Source: Trametopsis cervina
Lineage: Eukaryota > Basidiomycota > Agaricomycetes > Polyporales > Irpicaceae
Direction of reading: 5' to 3'
Assembly: GCA_022385755.1 (NCBI GenBank)
Contig: MU278358.1
Span: forward strand, 263,133 to 327,132
Length of the DNA stretch: 64,000 nucleotides
The notes below the pieces were generated by a model. It searched no databases. It saw only the letters and a list, made by a program, of their open reading frames with translations, and was not told the origin of the DNA. The first letter of the stretch is position 1. Every line of letters starts with the position of its first letter. A program made the translations under genes and the position numbers. Below are positions 24,212-35,161 of the stretch, piece after piece.

Positions 24212-25417
24212 TACTTAATCTATAGGGGCGTAGTTGTGCGAATGCTGGTGGCAGCCACGGTCGAGGGCACTGCAGAAGAAGAATATGCGAGCGCCGTGGA
24301 TGCGAGGTCGTGAGGAAGGAAGGTAGCGGTCAATGGAGAACCTCGCGTGACGCTCATATTGAAGCGTGAGAGAGGTGGTTATCGTTCTGGCAGCACCTTC
24401 TATTGCTGATTTGTCCGCTAGTGTGTGTGCATCAGACCACTGCATCAGTGCCCGGACACCCGACAGCTAGTATCAATTCGCGGACGACTGTTGTCAATGC
24501 GTCCACCCCTGCGACTGTGGCGACTGCGTGCGCACGACGTTCCTGTGTCTGTGTATGTCCTTCTTTGCCTAGGAGGAACACATCATGTCGGCGTGTTGCC
24601 ATCAGGCCTGTGCGCTGTGCATCTGTGCATCTGGGTTACAAACTCCAGCGGTCCTCATCGCACTCACCGAAATCGATACCTGCATCATTACTGAATCACC
24701 TCCGTGTGATCTACAGCGCAGCCAACAGGTCAACCGGTGCCTGTATCGCAATGCCTCCGTTCTCACTGTGCAACGCGCGAAGCTCATGGGAATGCAACGG
24801 CGGGGGAGCGCGAGACTCGCATCGCAGGGTGATAGTGGTGGGATTGAAAGAGATACATATTGTGTGGCTAGTGGCAACTGTGTGCTGTAGGTCACACCCA
24901 ATCGCTGCGCCCTGCGATCGCGGATATCGCATCTCCGAGGGACCCAAAAGGGCGCAGCGGCTACTGGCCAGGGCAATACGAGCAGTGCAAACCGCCACTA
25001 CGATAAGCCCGGAACCAAATACGCAACTTGATCTCTCCATGATTCCCGGATCGCTGGCGAGTCCTTGGCAATCCGAATCACTTCACTGCAGATTGCAAAG
25101 ACAAACCTAATTCGCTTCATGATATCTGGCGACACAGAAGATTTGCTCAGGCGGGTGCGGTGAAGCCGCCGGCCAGTCGTGTATGTGGACCCTTTTCCTG
25201 GGACGCTGTCTGACAGATCATCGCAAGTGGGGACCTGACACGCACTAGCGAGCCAACTAGAATAGCCTTCGCACTCAGGGGCCACAGAGGCACCCAATTC
25301 ACATGCGTCATCTCCGTGTTACGAGGACCAGGTATTCCCTGAAACAGCCACAGTGCAGTGAAGCCTCCCGTCGCGACCCTCCATTGCAACGCTTCACCGT
25401 CTTCTCTTCCATGTACG
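24212..25417. other. Divergent intergenic region
   Basis: About 1.2 kb between the G-alpha and DUF6535 starts. Long open frames exist on the + strand, but their composition (Cys/His/Arg scatter) and lack of motifs or splice logic argue against coding. It probably holds two promoters. Confidence 0.55.
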
Positions 25418-28069
25418 ATGGCTCCCAGGCGACCCACGCATCTCTCAGGACGCAAGTCAGTGTTCCGATATCACCGCAACACCCGCCAATCCTCGCGCGA
25501 CGCACTGGGATCGCAGAAGAACCCGGTACACGTCCTCGGTCGCGACACGCCCATAGGCTGGGCCGTCATCCAAAAGGTCGTAGACGAATTCGACAAGGAT
25601 CAGATTGAGGGCGTGAAGAACGACATCGACACCCTCCTCGTCTTCGTACGTCGTCATTATCATACTGCACCTTCCTCTGGCTATACGCTAACACCCCCCA
25701 AGATCGGTCTCTTCTCAGCCGTGCTCACCGCATTCGTAGTCGTCGCAGTATCCCTCCTCCAAGAAGACATCCCCCGCGCAACACTAACAACCCTTCGTTC
25801 CCTATCCGCCCAAAACGCAAACTACACAATCGTCGGCTCCATAATCCACAGCACCTCCCCTGCCCCTGCCTCCGCCCCTGCATTCACACCAACACCCAAC
25901 GCGATCCGCATAAACGTCCTCTGGTTCTCCAGCCTCATCCTAAGCCTCGCCACGGCCTCATTCAGCCTCCTCGTGAAACAATGGCTGCGCGAGTACATGA
26001 AGTTCGTCACCTCCTTCCCGCAGGGCCGTCTGCGCGTGCGCACGTTCCGCCGGGAGGGCCTGGAGACATGGAAGGTGCTCTCCATCGCCGCGTGCCTCCC
26101 GCTCCTCCTCCAACTCGCGCTCGCGTTGTTCTTCGTTGGCTTGTGCTGCTACACGGCGGAACTGCACGCGAGCGTGCGGAACACGGCGTTGCCGCTCGTC
26201 GCGGGCTGGGCCTTCGTCTTCTTCTTCGTCACCGTATCCCCCCTCTTCTCCGCGCATTGTCCATACAAGACGCCTGCGCTCGATTCGCTCGTCGTGGCCG
26301 TACGCGCCACCATCCGTGCACGATGGACCGTGGTCCTAGAGACGTTGGAAGGATGGGCGCACGGCATATACGGACGCGCATCGTATGGCAGCTTCGTGGA
26401 GAAGACCGCGCATATAGTCAGGCAGTGGACCGACGTCCGCCTCACCAGCCTCAGAAATCCCGAGAGGCCGTATAGCGAGGCGACAGCAGCAGCATACGAA
26501 GGAGGCGACCTCGAGATCATGGCCGCCGCAGACGAAGTACAGGGGAACGACGAGATCGTCGGTACAGCTATGGTCGACGCGCTGCAGCAGAGCAGCGCGC
26601 CGCCGCGCGGTATCGTCGAGTTCGTGCTCAAGATCCTGCAGCACCGCATCCAATGGGAAGGCACTTTCGAGAGCGCACCGCAGATCATAGACTGCAGGAT
26701 GGCGAACGCGCGTGCACTGGACGCGGTCTACTCGATTCTGCAGACGTACCTTCCAATCGACGACATCCTCACCCCTCAGCACACGAACGCAGATTCGGGG
26801 CAAGTAGAATCCTGGACGATCGCCCTCTACCTCTCCCTCGCAACCCACCCGCACCTCAACCCCAAAATCCTCCCCGTCCTCTCCCCACCTCTATCCTCTG
26901 ACCCCTCGCTCTTCGTCCAAGTCTCCCTCTCTAACCCGTCATCACAGGGCCTCAACCTCTTTCTCCACCTCACAGTACACGCCTGCCGCACCGCGCAGCT
27001 CGACCTGGGGCACTCCACGGCCCAGCTGAACCGCGTGCTCAAGCCGTACTTCATCGAACTCCGGCTGACGCCCTCGTTCGAGGGAGATCCGGACGACGCG
27101 CCGTGGCGCGCTGTGCTGAACTGGGCGTCGTTATACCCTGCTGTCGATTTTCTCTCTGAGCTCCTGCGCGCCCACACCACCAACAACACCGGCGCTGGAG
27201 AATGGGGGGAGGCGCACGACAACGCGCTGGGGCTCCTCGTCATGCTGATGGCGGTGCGCCCGTGGGACTTCACAGCCGGCGTGGAGGTGTGGTACGCACT
27301 CACTGCGTCGGCGCCGGATGAGGCGGTGCAGAGGGTCCTGAGGTCGCTCATCGGGTATTATCCGAAATTGTTACATGCGTATATGAGCTACGTGGGGCAC
27401 CAACGCGACAGCGAAGGTACGCCAGCCGTTTTCCCTCGTCTACACTGCACTGATCTGACTTGTTTAATTTCGCTAGCTCTGTCGCGCATCAGCACCGCCC
27501 TCCAAGCTCTCACACACTCCGCGGACGGGCTAACACGGCTCTCCGTGCTCATAGCATGCAAGACCCTCGTCCTAACCCTCTACGCACTCAGCTCCGACAT
27601 CATCAGCACCCCATCCCTAACCGCGAGCTGGCGAGGTCTCTTCGCCGCCCTGGCTCCCCTCGTCCACGCCACACCTGCGAACGAAGCAGAGGCAGAGGCA
27701 GAAGCGAAAGAGATTAGGACGTGCTTCAGGCGGCTCGAGGGCATCGACGCGCCGAACGAGAACGAGAACGAGCGCGAGGCGTTCAAGGCGGAAGACGCGC
27801 TCGTACCTGACGAATTCTATCTCGCGCTCATGCGGATCTACACGCCTGCGGACCCGGCGGCGTGTTGGAGGGTGAGGAGGCTGTTGGAGATGAGCGGGGA
27901 GGAGAGGGATGGGGAGACTTACCTGCACAGATCTGATTTGGACGGGATCGGTGGGGATGAGGAGCAGGAGCTCGGAGAGCGGGCTGGGATGGACCTAGCA
28001 GTGCATGAAGGTATTTTGGAGGATCGTGATCGGGATGCAGCCCCGCTGTCTGTGAAGCCGGACGTGTAA
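25418..28069 (+). CDS. DUF6535-domain membrane protein
   Basis: A member of the large Agaricomycete DUF6535 family, whose function is unknown. The ATG at 25418 (MAPRRPTHLSGRKS) is preferred over an earlier out-of-frame ATG at 25411. The N-terminal domain has WAVIQKVVDEFDKDQIEGVKN, then after intron 1 LFSAVLTAFVVVAVSLLQED, a variable loop, NVLWFSSLILSLATASFSLL-type transmembrane segments with KQWLREYM, and two more hydrophobic hairpins (LLLQLALALFFVGLCCY; AGWAFVFFFVTVSPLF). The long C-terminal part is helical and Leu-rich with Glu/Ala repeats near 27680. Two introns, 25646-25702 and 27417-27476, are both multiples of three without stops. Roughly 865 residues after splicing. Confidence 0.85.
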   Translation: MAPRRPTHLSGRKSVFRYHRNTRQSSRDALGSQKNPVHVLGRDTPIGWAVIQKVVDEFDKDQIEGVKNDIDTLLVFVRRHYHTAPSSGYTLTPPKIGLFSAVLTAFVVVAVSLLQEDIPRATLTTLRSLSAQNANYTIVGSIIHSTSPAPASAPAFTPTPNAIRINVLWFSSLILSLATASFSLLVKQWLREYMKFVTSFPQGRLRVRTFRREGLETWKVLSIAACLPLLLQLALALFFVGLCCYTAELHASVRNTALPLVAGWAFVFFFVTVSPLFSAHCPYKTPALDSLVVAVRATIRARWTVVLETLEGWAHGIYGRASYGSFVEKTAHIVRQWTDVRLTSLRNPERPYSEATAAAYEGGDLEIMAAADEVQGNDEIVGTAMVDALQQSSAPPRGIVEFVLKILQHRIQWEGTFESAPQIIDCRMANARALDAVYSILQTYLPIDDILTPQHTNADSGQVESWTIALYLSLATHPHLNPKILPVLSPPLSSDPSLFVQVSLSNPSSQGLNLFLHLTVHACRTAQLDLGHSTAQLNRVLKPYFIELRLTPSFEGDPDDAPWRAVLNWASLYPAVDFLSELLRAHTTNNTGAGEWGEAHDNALGLLVMLMAVRPWDFTAGVEVWYALTASAPDEAVQRVLRSLIGYYPKLLHAYMSYVGHQRDSEGTPAVFPRLHCTDLTCLISLALSRISTALQALTHSADGLTRLSVLIACKTLVLTLYALSSDIISTPSLTASWRGLFAALAPLVHATPANEAEAEAEAKEIRTCFRRLEGIDAPNENENEREAFKAEDALVPDEFYLALMRIYTPADPAACWRVRRLLEMSGEERDGETYLHRSDLDGIGGDEEQELGERAGMDLAVHEGILEDRDRDAAPLSVKPDV

Positions 28070-29108
28070 TGGCTTTCCCGCAGACGCAGCTGGAATACTT
28101 GTACCGCGCTGTGATACAGTAATAAAAGGACAAAGCGGACGGCGATTGACAAATCAAATCCATCCGTATCATGGATTCACGAACGATGCATCGTTTCGGC
28201 GCACTGGATGAAGGGGAGGACTCCTTCGCTGGGGGGGGAGGGCAAAGCGGCGGATTCGACGAACGCTGGGGCTGTGATGATGCTTACAAGCGGCGAGTCA
28301 ACAGTAGGTTAGGTACTCTGGAAGCTGGGGTTGGGAAGAGAAGCACGGTGATACTTGCGAGACTACGGACGGAGACGGAGAAGGGATGAGCGCGGACGAA
28401 GAGGAAGAGCCTGAGGTGCCTTCGCATAATGTTGCGGCAAATGGGCATCGGTCCGGATACCCTTAGGGTGAACGTGAGTTTGTTCGTGGTCCCTGAGAAT
28501 CCGTGTCGGAAGCAGGCCGGCCAACACTGTACTAGAGGGTCAGTTGGTGTCTGTCCATTTTGTTCCTGATGCACTTGTAACCTTATGTTTCTCCACTCCT
28601 TGAAATTTGCATTTCGGCGGGCAGAAACTTCAGGCAATCAGGGGCATGGGACGCCTACGATATGTCTAGGGTTCACCAGGTGTATGTAACGAGGAACAAA
28701 TCGTGGCCCTCCGTTATTGGATACGTAACGAGTAGTTTCACCGAAGCCAAGGTTCATAAGGCGTGTGTAACAAGGAACAAATCGTGGGGTGCAATGTTGG
28801 GTGCGCACCGAGTGGTGAAGCTGAGTTGAACTCAATAGCATTGCACGCGAAGACTTCTGCTACTGAAAGCCGCTGGACACGTTAGCTCCAAACTCAGATA
28901 GAACGTGTGTTCTCCATGTTCTCATAAGCAAGCCCGAGGCACATGGTCGCACGTCATCGCATTGACACCGTACTTGGTAGGTCCTAAAGTTGGAGACAAT
29001 AAGACGATGCATTTGGAGGGCTCAGGCATACATGGAGCATAGGTCTGAGGACGGGACTGAAATGTGGCCGTCACAACACCCAACAAAAGTACCGAGGGGC
29101 GGCTAGTG
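28070..29108. other. Intergenic with a two-copy tandem repeat
   Basis: About 1 kb between converging genes. It contains the 81-base tandem repeat described separately (28670-28831). No gene with conserved features was seen. Confidence 0.5.
28670..28831. repeat. Two-copy degenerate tandem repeat, 81-base period
   Basis: GGTTCACCAGGTGT at 28670 recurs as GGTTCATAAGGCGT at 28751. The next 20 bases (TGTAACxAGGAACAAATCGT) are nearly identical in both copies. The second halves are more diverged but still alignable around the ACGAGT/CCGAGT segment. A recent local duplication that has started to decay is the simplest reading. Confidence 0.7.
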
Positions 29109-30369
29109 TTACAAAGCTGAAAGGGTCCAAGGCTGTGGCTGGACATGTCCTGCCAGGAAGTTGACAAACTCCTCTGGTTCTTCGTAGTGCCACTGTGGGA
29201 GGTGTCACGGAACCAGTCAGCCAGATACCATCGATGCCAGATCTTCACTCACGAAATGGTTCTTGCCCGGCACTTGCACGATCTGGCGCCCTCTCCTTCC
29301 ATTCCCTTCAGGGAGTGTACTGGCCATCACCTCGCACACCGCCCTGCACCCCAATATACACGTCGTTATCGTCATATCCGGGCACAGCACCACAACGCAG
29401 CAGTCCTTCCAGGTGTCGTTCAGCGCGGCGATACCTTGACGGAGGTTGTCATCGTACACCTCTTCGTCCAGGAATATCTGCCTGGTGATACGTGGCGCTA
29501 TCTCGGTGCTGCTGATGCCTGCGAGCTCGTGAGGGGTAAGGCGCATCGTGGTCGGTGTGTAGGCAGCATCGCTGGTGACGTCGCGCATGTCGTACCGGTG
29601 CTGAAGAGCGATATCTGTGGCGGCTTCGGGAACGGGCAACGGATTTAACCACTCGGCGACCCACTCGATGAATATCACCGCTTTCTCTTCGGGGGGTAAT
29701 TTGGGGTTATGTAAAGGCGTGGTCACTCCAGGAGGGAAAGGAGCCCCGAGGACCATAGATGGTGGGTCTGTCGATTGGTTGCATGTCGGTATGTGAACCT
29801 TTTCATTATGCGAACTATCAAACACTGACCGTACATGAAGATATTCTGGGTGTAGTGTAGGAGGGTATCCTTAACCTCGGCATCCAACAGCGATATATTC
29901 TTGAGGATTGAAAGGCCGTTCGCATTGCTTTGCGACCAGAACAGGAGTGAGACTGGTTTGCATTTGTCCGGCCTGGGTGTAGGGACATTCTCTGTCTTAA
30001 TGAGGTGAGCTATAGCCCGAGCTATTTCGAGCGACTGATCTCGCAGTGCAGCTGCCTGCTTCTGAGCGTCCGATGAGTTCCAGCTAGCGAGGTCGGAATC
30101 AGAGAAAGGGCTCGATCCCGGGTATTCGCGCATGTTCAGAGAAATGAACCGGAGGTTCCTTGCCGCAGCAAACGGGAACATAGGGCGGAATATAGCTGGA
30201 GGGAATAGTCAACTGAGAACGAATTTGAGCTGCATGAAGGAAACTTACCGCCGTTGAAGATAAATCCGTGGATGAGGAAGATTGTGTGGTACTCTGCAGA
30301 AGCCTCTGGGACTCCAGAGTCCTCATAATAAAGGACAGTACCATGGTTGTCGACTGGCACAGTAGGCAT
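29109..30369 (-). CDS. Alpha/beta hydrolase fold protein, tandem copy A
   Basis: A predicted cytosolic hydrolase of about 350 residues, substrate unknown. The ATG at 30369 opens MPTVPVDNHGTVLYYEDSG, typical of short-chain alpha/beta hydrolases. IFLIHGF gives the oxyanion-hole HG. Then NLRFISLNMREYPGSSPFSD, the nucleophile elbow in LLFWSQSNANGLS, candidate acid in VVLCPDMT and the candidate catalytic His in VQVPGKNHF. The last exon (WHYEEPEEFVNFLAGH) ends at the stop 29109-29111. Three introns follow FNGG, FMY and NHF. The elbow lacks the usual G-x-S-x-G glycines. It is a close paralogue of the next gene, with the same intron positions. A TATA box stands 62 bases upstream. Confidence 0.88.
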
Positions 30370-30740
30370 GAGGAGGGGTAAACGAGACGAGTAGATGCTG
30401 TTGCGGCTTCAATTGGCCTTACTGTCCTGGCTATATAACGATAAGTGGCATGTCACATTCACCAATACAGTCCCTCTTCGGATGTACCATTTATTCGGAC
30501 GGATGCACGCGTCCTATACGGCGTGAATCAGGGCGAGTTCCTACATGACCCACTCATGCACCCGCGCCTTTTAAGCCAGCTGCGTCAGCATTCCAAGGAG
30601 AGGGATCTGCAGCATACCATCCTTCAACGCGTTTCTTTGCAGTTGCCAAATATGGGACAATGCCATGCCTATTCATATTATGCAGAGAATGGGTTACGTA
30701 TACTGTACTCCGCGATGTATCTCGATACTATCCGGTAGCT
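30370..30740. other. Spacer between the tandem hydrolases
   Basis: 371 bases that must contain the 3' UTR of copy B and the promoter of copy A. No additional gene was seen. Confidence 0.55.
30431..30437 (-). promoter_or_regulatory. TATA box of alpha/beta hydrolase copy A
   Basis: TATATAG on the minus strand, 62 bases before the ATG at 30369, in the spacer between the two tandem hydrolase genes. Confidence 0.45.
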
Positions 30741-32002
30741 TCATAACGTCGCTAAGAGCCGCGGCACCTGAGTGTATCGTGCAAGAAGATCGACGAACTC
30801 CTGAGGCTGCTCGTGATGCCACTGCGGATCACATCAAAAACGGTACCGAATGAACACGATATACCACGCACGAAATGGTTTCTTCCGGGCAGCTGCACTG
30901 TTTCGCAGTCTCTCTTCACAGTGCCATTAGTAGGCGCACTAGCCGCCAGATCGTGGATGAGTTTACAGCCGAAGCTACAGACCGTATGCGTCATATCCGG
31001 ACACAGCATAACAATCTTGACCTCCTTCCAGGCACCCCGCGTGTCTCCAATGGCGCGGCGCAGGTTCTCTGCAAAGACCTCGTCTGCTAAGAAAGAGAAC
31101 ATGGTGACTCGAGGGGCGATCTCCGGACTGGTGACGGACGCCAGTTCGTCGGCTGACATGCGCAGCGAAATTGGCACGTATCGCGGGTCGGGCGAGACTT
31201 CTCGCATTTCGTACCTGGTCTGCAATGCGCGCGGGTTGACCGCGTCGGGGACGGGCAGCGGGTTGAACCATAAGGAGAATGAGGCGAAGAATGCGGTGGG
31301 CATTTCGGCTGGAGGGAGTTTTGGGTCGCTAAAAACTGTAGAGATGCCTGGCGGCAAGGGTTTGCCGAGCACCATAGATGGAGGGTCTAGTATTGGTGAG
31401 AATGTCGCATCAACGTCCTAGTCAACGAGAACGTAGTCCGGTAGAGGCTCACCGTACAGGAAGATTATGCGAAGATGTTGCTCCAATATACTGTTTACCC
31501 GTGGATCTAGCTTAGACGTATTCGCCAGAATTGCAAGGACATAGGCGTTGCTCTGCGACCATGCTACTATTGAGGTTCCACCCGTGCGCTGTCCTCGGCT
31601 CACGTTTGGAGAAGGGATATTCAGCTCATATATCAGGTGTGCGATGGCGTTGGCTACTTCGATTCCTTGATCGCGAAGTGCCGCCGCTTGCAAGTCGACA
31701 TCGGGAGACTGGAAGCGGTCCAGTTCTGTATCAGTTAACGGGCTGGACCCAGGATATTCTCGCATATTGAGAGTGATGAATCGAAGGTTGCTGCCCGAAG
31801 CATAGGGAAACAGGGGTCGGAAGGTAGCTGTAGTGCAAGCACAATTTAGCGCGGGCTGTGTGATCTTATTGAGACACTTACCACCATGGATTAGAAACCC
31901 GTGGAGGAGAAAGACGGTATGGTAGTTTTTGGACCCGAACGGAACTCCGGAGTCCTCGTAATGAAGAACAGCCCCTTGGTGGTTGACCCGTACAGAAGGC
32001 AT
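30741..32002 (-). CDS. Alpha/beta hydrolase fold protein, tandem copy B
   Basis: Paralogue of the preceding gene, same strand, about 350 residues, substrate unknown. The ATG at 32002 opens MPSVRVNHQGAVLHYEDSG. Equivalent blocks: VFLLHGFLIHGG, LNMREYPGSSPLTDTEL, elbow SIVAWSQSNAYVLA, IVMLCPDMTHTVC and LPGRNHF. The last exon, WHHEQPQEFVDLLARY, ends at the stop 30741-30743. Introns fall after HGG, after FLYG and after NHF, matching copy A in place and phase, so the pair arose by tandem duplication of an already spliced gene. Copy B carries Ala where copy A has Phe just before the WSQS elbow. Confidence 0.88.
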
Positions 32003-33791
32003 AAGATTGGGAGGCCGAGGACAAAGGGAAACCCGTCAAGCGGCGGGCTTGCTGACTAGAAGCGAAACCTCTCTCTACATTTGTAGTACAAGACTTGATC
32101 CGTCATAAGACTGCAGAACCCGAAGATTCGATGCTGACCGCTGACATGCTCTTGTTCGGGTGCCAGGTGTACTGGAGGATAGTCAAAGTGGCAGATGAGG
32201 CGCATAGGATTCGCCGTAAAACATGGCCGGTACTGGTAGTACGGGAACTACCAGGAGCTACGCAGTCCATGTTATCCTGTTCGGAGTACCGCGATGGTTA
32301 CGTGTGCTCCTGGAGAGAGTTCGAACAGCGTCCCAAGTCCGCGGAAATCAGCACTATACGTATATCTCGCTTCCAAGCTATAGAAGACCGCACAGGTTTG
32401 CAATGAAGGATGAGCAAAGTTCCCTGATTTGACCCAAAGATCATGCGTGGATCGACGTACCCTTGAGCCACGGTGTACTGCTTTAATCGGAGAGCATGTC
32501 ACGAAAGCTCCGCGGGCATAGTTCCCTATCTCACGACAGTAGCTGCTGCGAATATAGCTCGGCACACATTGGAGCCACGATGCCCCCATGCCTCTCCGCT
32601 TTGATCGTACTACTATATGTTATAGAGTGTGCCGCAGTGAGGCATCACATCTACAGCGGGCAACGGTCCTGCGAGAAAACACACATCATTCAGAGGGTAT
32701 TCGTCAACAAAGATTGACCCACTTACCACCAGATGATGACGGTGTAGATGCCGTACAGCAAATGAAAATGGGATGAACCGACGTAATGCCCGAGATGACC
32801 AAATTACGTCTTATCGTGAACGATCGCCTGGCAAGAAATAACTTTAATGCACAGTCGAAATGGACTCAAAGACTGCTTACCTTGTCATATGCTCACACGT
32901 TATCGTATCAATAAAAGATTACAGTATGCTCACACAAGCCGTGGAGACCTGTTGATAATAATCATGATGAGATCGAAGAAATCAGGTGACCGAATATATG
33001 ACCAACCTTGAAGACTGGCAGGAACCGCTAACATAGCACTAGCCTGCGGCGGCCCTGCAACATTGTTAAGCAGAAGTTAACCGACGTAGACGGGCTCGCG
33101 AGGCTTAGAGCAATTAGACGGGCGTCCCGGCGTACACTAGTGGGTGGACTTTGGCGCCCCGAGCTTGAAGGTTTCGTTCCTTGGTCGCAGCCCGGCTGCA
33201 TGGCGGACACTGGCTTATGTAAGTCGGGAGGTTATAACGGAACACGCCCAGGGACGAACTGTACCTGCATGCGCAGAGCGCGGACAGGCTAGAAGTCTAG
33301 GAAGACCGACGGGTGTATCGAGTGCGCCCCAGAACGCACCGAGTGTACCTCGAAGAGCCTGCGAGGATAAGTATACAATGCAGGGCGGCGCGGGTCTAAG
33401 GGTTCAGGCCTTCGTAGCGTTGCGTAGAATGCACTGCAGTGAGTGTACATGCGACGCCACGCTGCACGTCAATGTCTTTGTGTACACCTTCGAATGCACA
33501 AAACCTGTCATGTTGCGAGCCTTGCAGTGCTAGCTCGTGCTCTGGTCTTGTTCCCTTGATCGGCGACTGAGCGAATTGTAGCTCGCTTAACCTTGATGCC
33601 CGGCCTTGGAGTAGAGTAGGTTGAGGGGCGATTCGGATTTGCGCGAAGCAGGGCGGGGACGGAGTAAAGGTAAATGTTGCAACAGATTCCCCTCGAACGT
33701 GTTTCTCCCGACGTACGCGGCAGACGGGTGTGACATGTCATCTCGAGATGCACCTCGTCGACAATTATAGTCATTGATTGCTCCCGGCGAG

Positions 33792-33830
33792 GACTGACTG
33801 ACTGACTGTCGTAGTTCGTAGTTCGTAGCT
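33792..33830. repeat. Short simple-sequence repeats
   Basis: Four consecutive GACT units at 33792-33808, followed at once by two and a half GTAGTTC units. Likely a slippage product; no function inferred. Confidence 0.7.
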
Positions 33831-35055
33831 AAACAAACGATTGACGTTCGACCCCCGACGATAGTGGAACTGCCAGCGAGGCCAGACGCCGACCGAACAC
33901 TTTGACTGCGTGATTGACTCTGTCGCGATGTGGTGGGGCCACCGATGACGATTGGTCCGACTATTAGACAACAGCGCAGTCTATCGTCATACGGCGGGTG
34001 AACCTGTGCAGGCAGCGAAGGAGTTTCTCGCCAGCGCGTTGCCGGCAACAGGGTAGCCCCCACCCGACATATGAAAACTATGCCTGGACTCGGGTGCGAC
34101 GTTCGCGCTCCCCAACACGAGTTCATGTAATTCCTCATACACTACCGGGCCTGGCTGTGCGCATGGATATTGATACGCAACGATATGTGTATGGCACGAA
34201 CAGTCCGATCAGGCAGGAGGGAAGATTAAAACATGACGGTGTTCGCGTACTGCAGTTTGGGGACCCTGTAAGAGGACACTGCAGCCCGTCAGAAAGCGGG
34301 AAACGGATGTTGTGCGGCGGAACACGTACGGGCAAATATGTCGAGTTGACACGAACGTCCTCCGCGCGCAGAAGAATAGCCTCCCCTGCGTGGGTGTGGT
34401 TTGTCGCGCGGCAGTACTGGCGGTAGTGCGTCACTCGGAAATCATGTTTGGGTCATCCCAGCACGTGGGAATCGACACACAATATGCCGCCTGCGCTGAG
34501 TTCCCAGATCAGTCAGACAGACCCCGTCTCTGCCACCTTGCTCTCTAGATATCGAAACAGTGAGATGGCATGCACACTGACAGAGAAGCTGGACACACCT
34601 GGGATGAGGCTGCAACGCCAGCGCCTGGGATTCCCACCGTGTGCTCTCGCAGCTGTGGTGGCACCCGGCAGCTAGAGGAGACTTTCTCGCGGTGGTATTG
34701 AGGCGTAGCATCAGGAAACTCATACCGCCAGCGATGGGAGCAAAGCAGAGAGGCACAGCATGGATCGAAGCTCGAGAATAGTGCCGCATCCAACAGCTGG
34801 TGTAGTCTGGTCCTGCATCATCGGGGCACAACTACGAAGCATCGACTGATCCTTGCCGCACTGGCTGTAGTAGACAGGTCTGTCAGCTTTCCAGCGACTT
34901 TTGGATCCGATGGAAGTTCCCTCATCAGGGATCGAACGCCCGCATCTGGACGCACGCGGCTGATACTCGTGCCAGCGCCTCATCGCATCCATGCTGGCCT
35001 CCATACGTCGATGAGAGCATCAGACTTCCACCGATGTCTTCGCAAACCCTCTGCA

Positions 35056-35062
35056 TATATAG
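35056..35062 (+). promoter_or_regulatory. TATA box of the F-box gene
   Basis: TATATAG 106 bases before the ATG at 35162, followed by a CT-rich leader. Position and composition fit a fungal core promoter. Confidence 0.5.
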
Positions 35063-35161
35063 TCTCTGCCCTCGCACCATCCTCTCCTCCATTCCGAGCT
35101 CGTTGATGTCTCCGACCTCCTCGCATATACCCTCAACACCCACCACTATTCACGACTTGCC

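Larger units (their letters stand above)
32003..35161. other. Gene-poor region
   Basis: About 3.2 kb with no supportable gene on either strand. Open frames are short, with no conserved motif, no consistent splice signals and no terminal repeats. Small microsatellite-like runs occur near 33792. The last 110 bases are the F-box gene promoter. No transposon open frame or tRNA could be recognised. Confidence 0.6.

Noticed and set aside
24403..25110. 235-codon + frame between G-alpha and DUF6535
   Set aside because: Cys/Arg/His-rich scatter typical of a chance frame in GC-rich DNA; equally long frames exist antisense.
33144..33533. 129-codon + frame in the gene-poor region
   Set aside because: No conserved motif or promoter-like context; composition looks random.
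34925..35000. Possible tRNA on the minus strand (GTTCGATCCC-like T loop)
   Set aside because: The flanking stems do not pair and no D arm or anticodon stem could be drawn.
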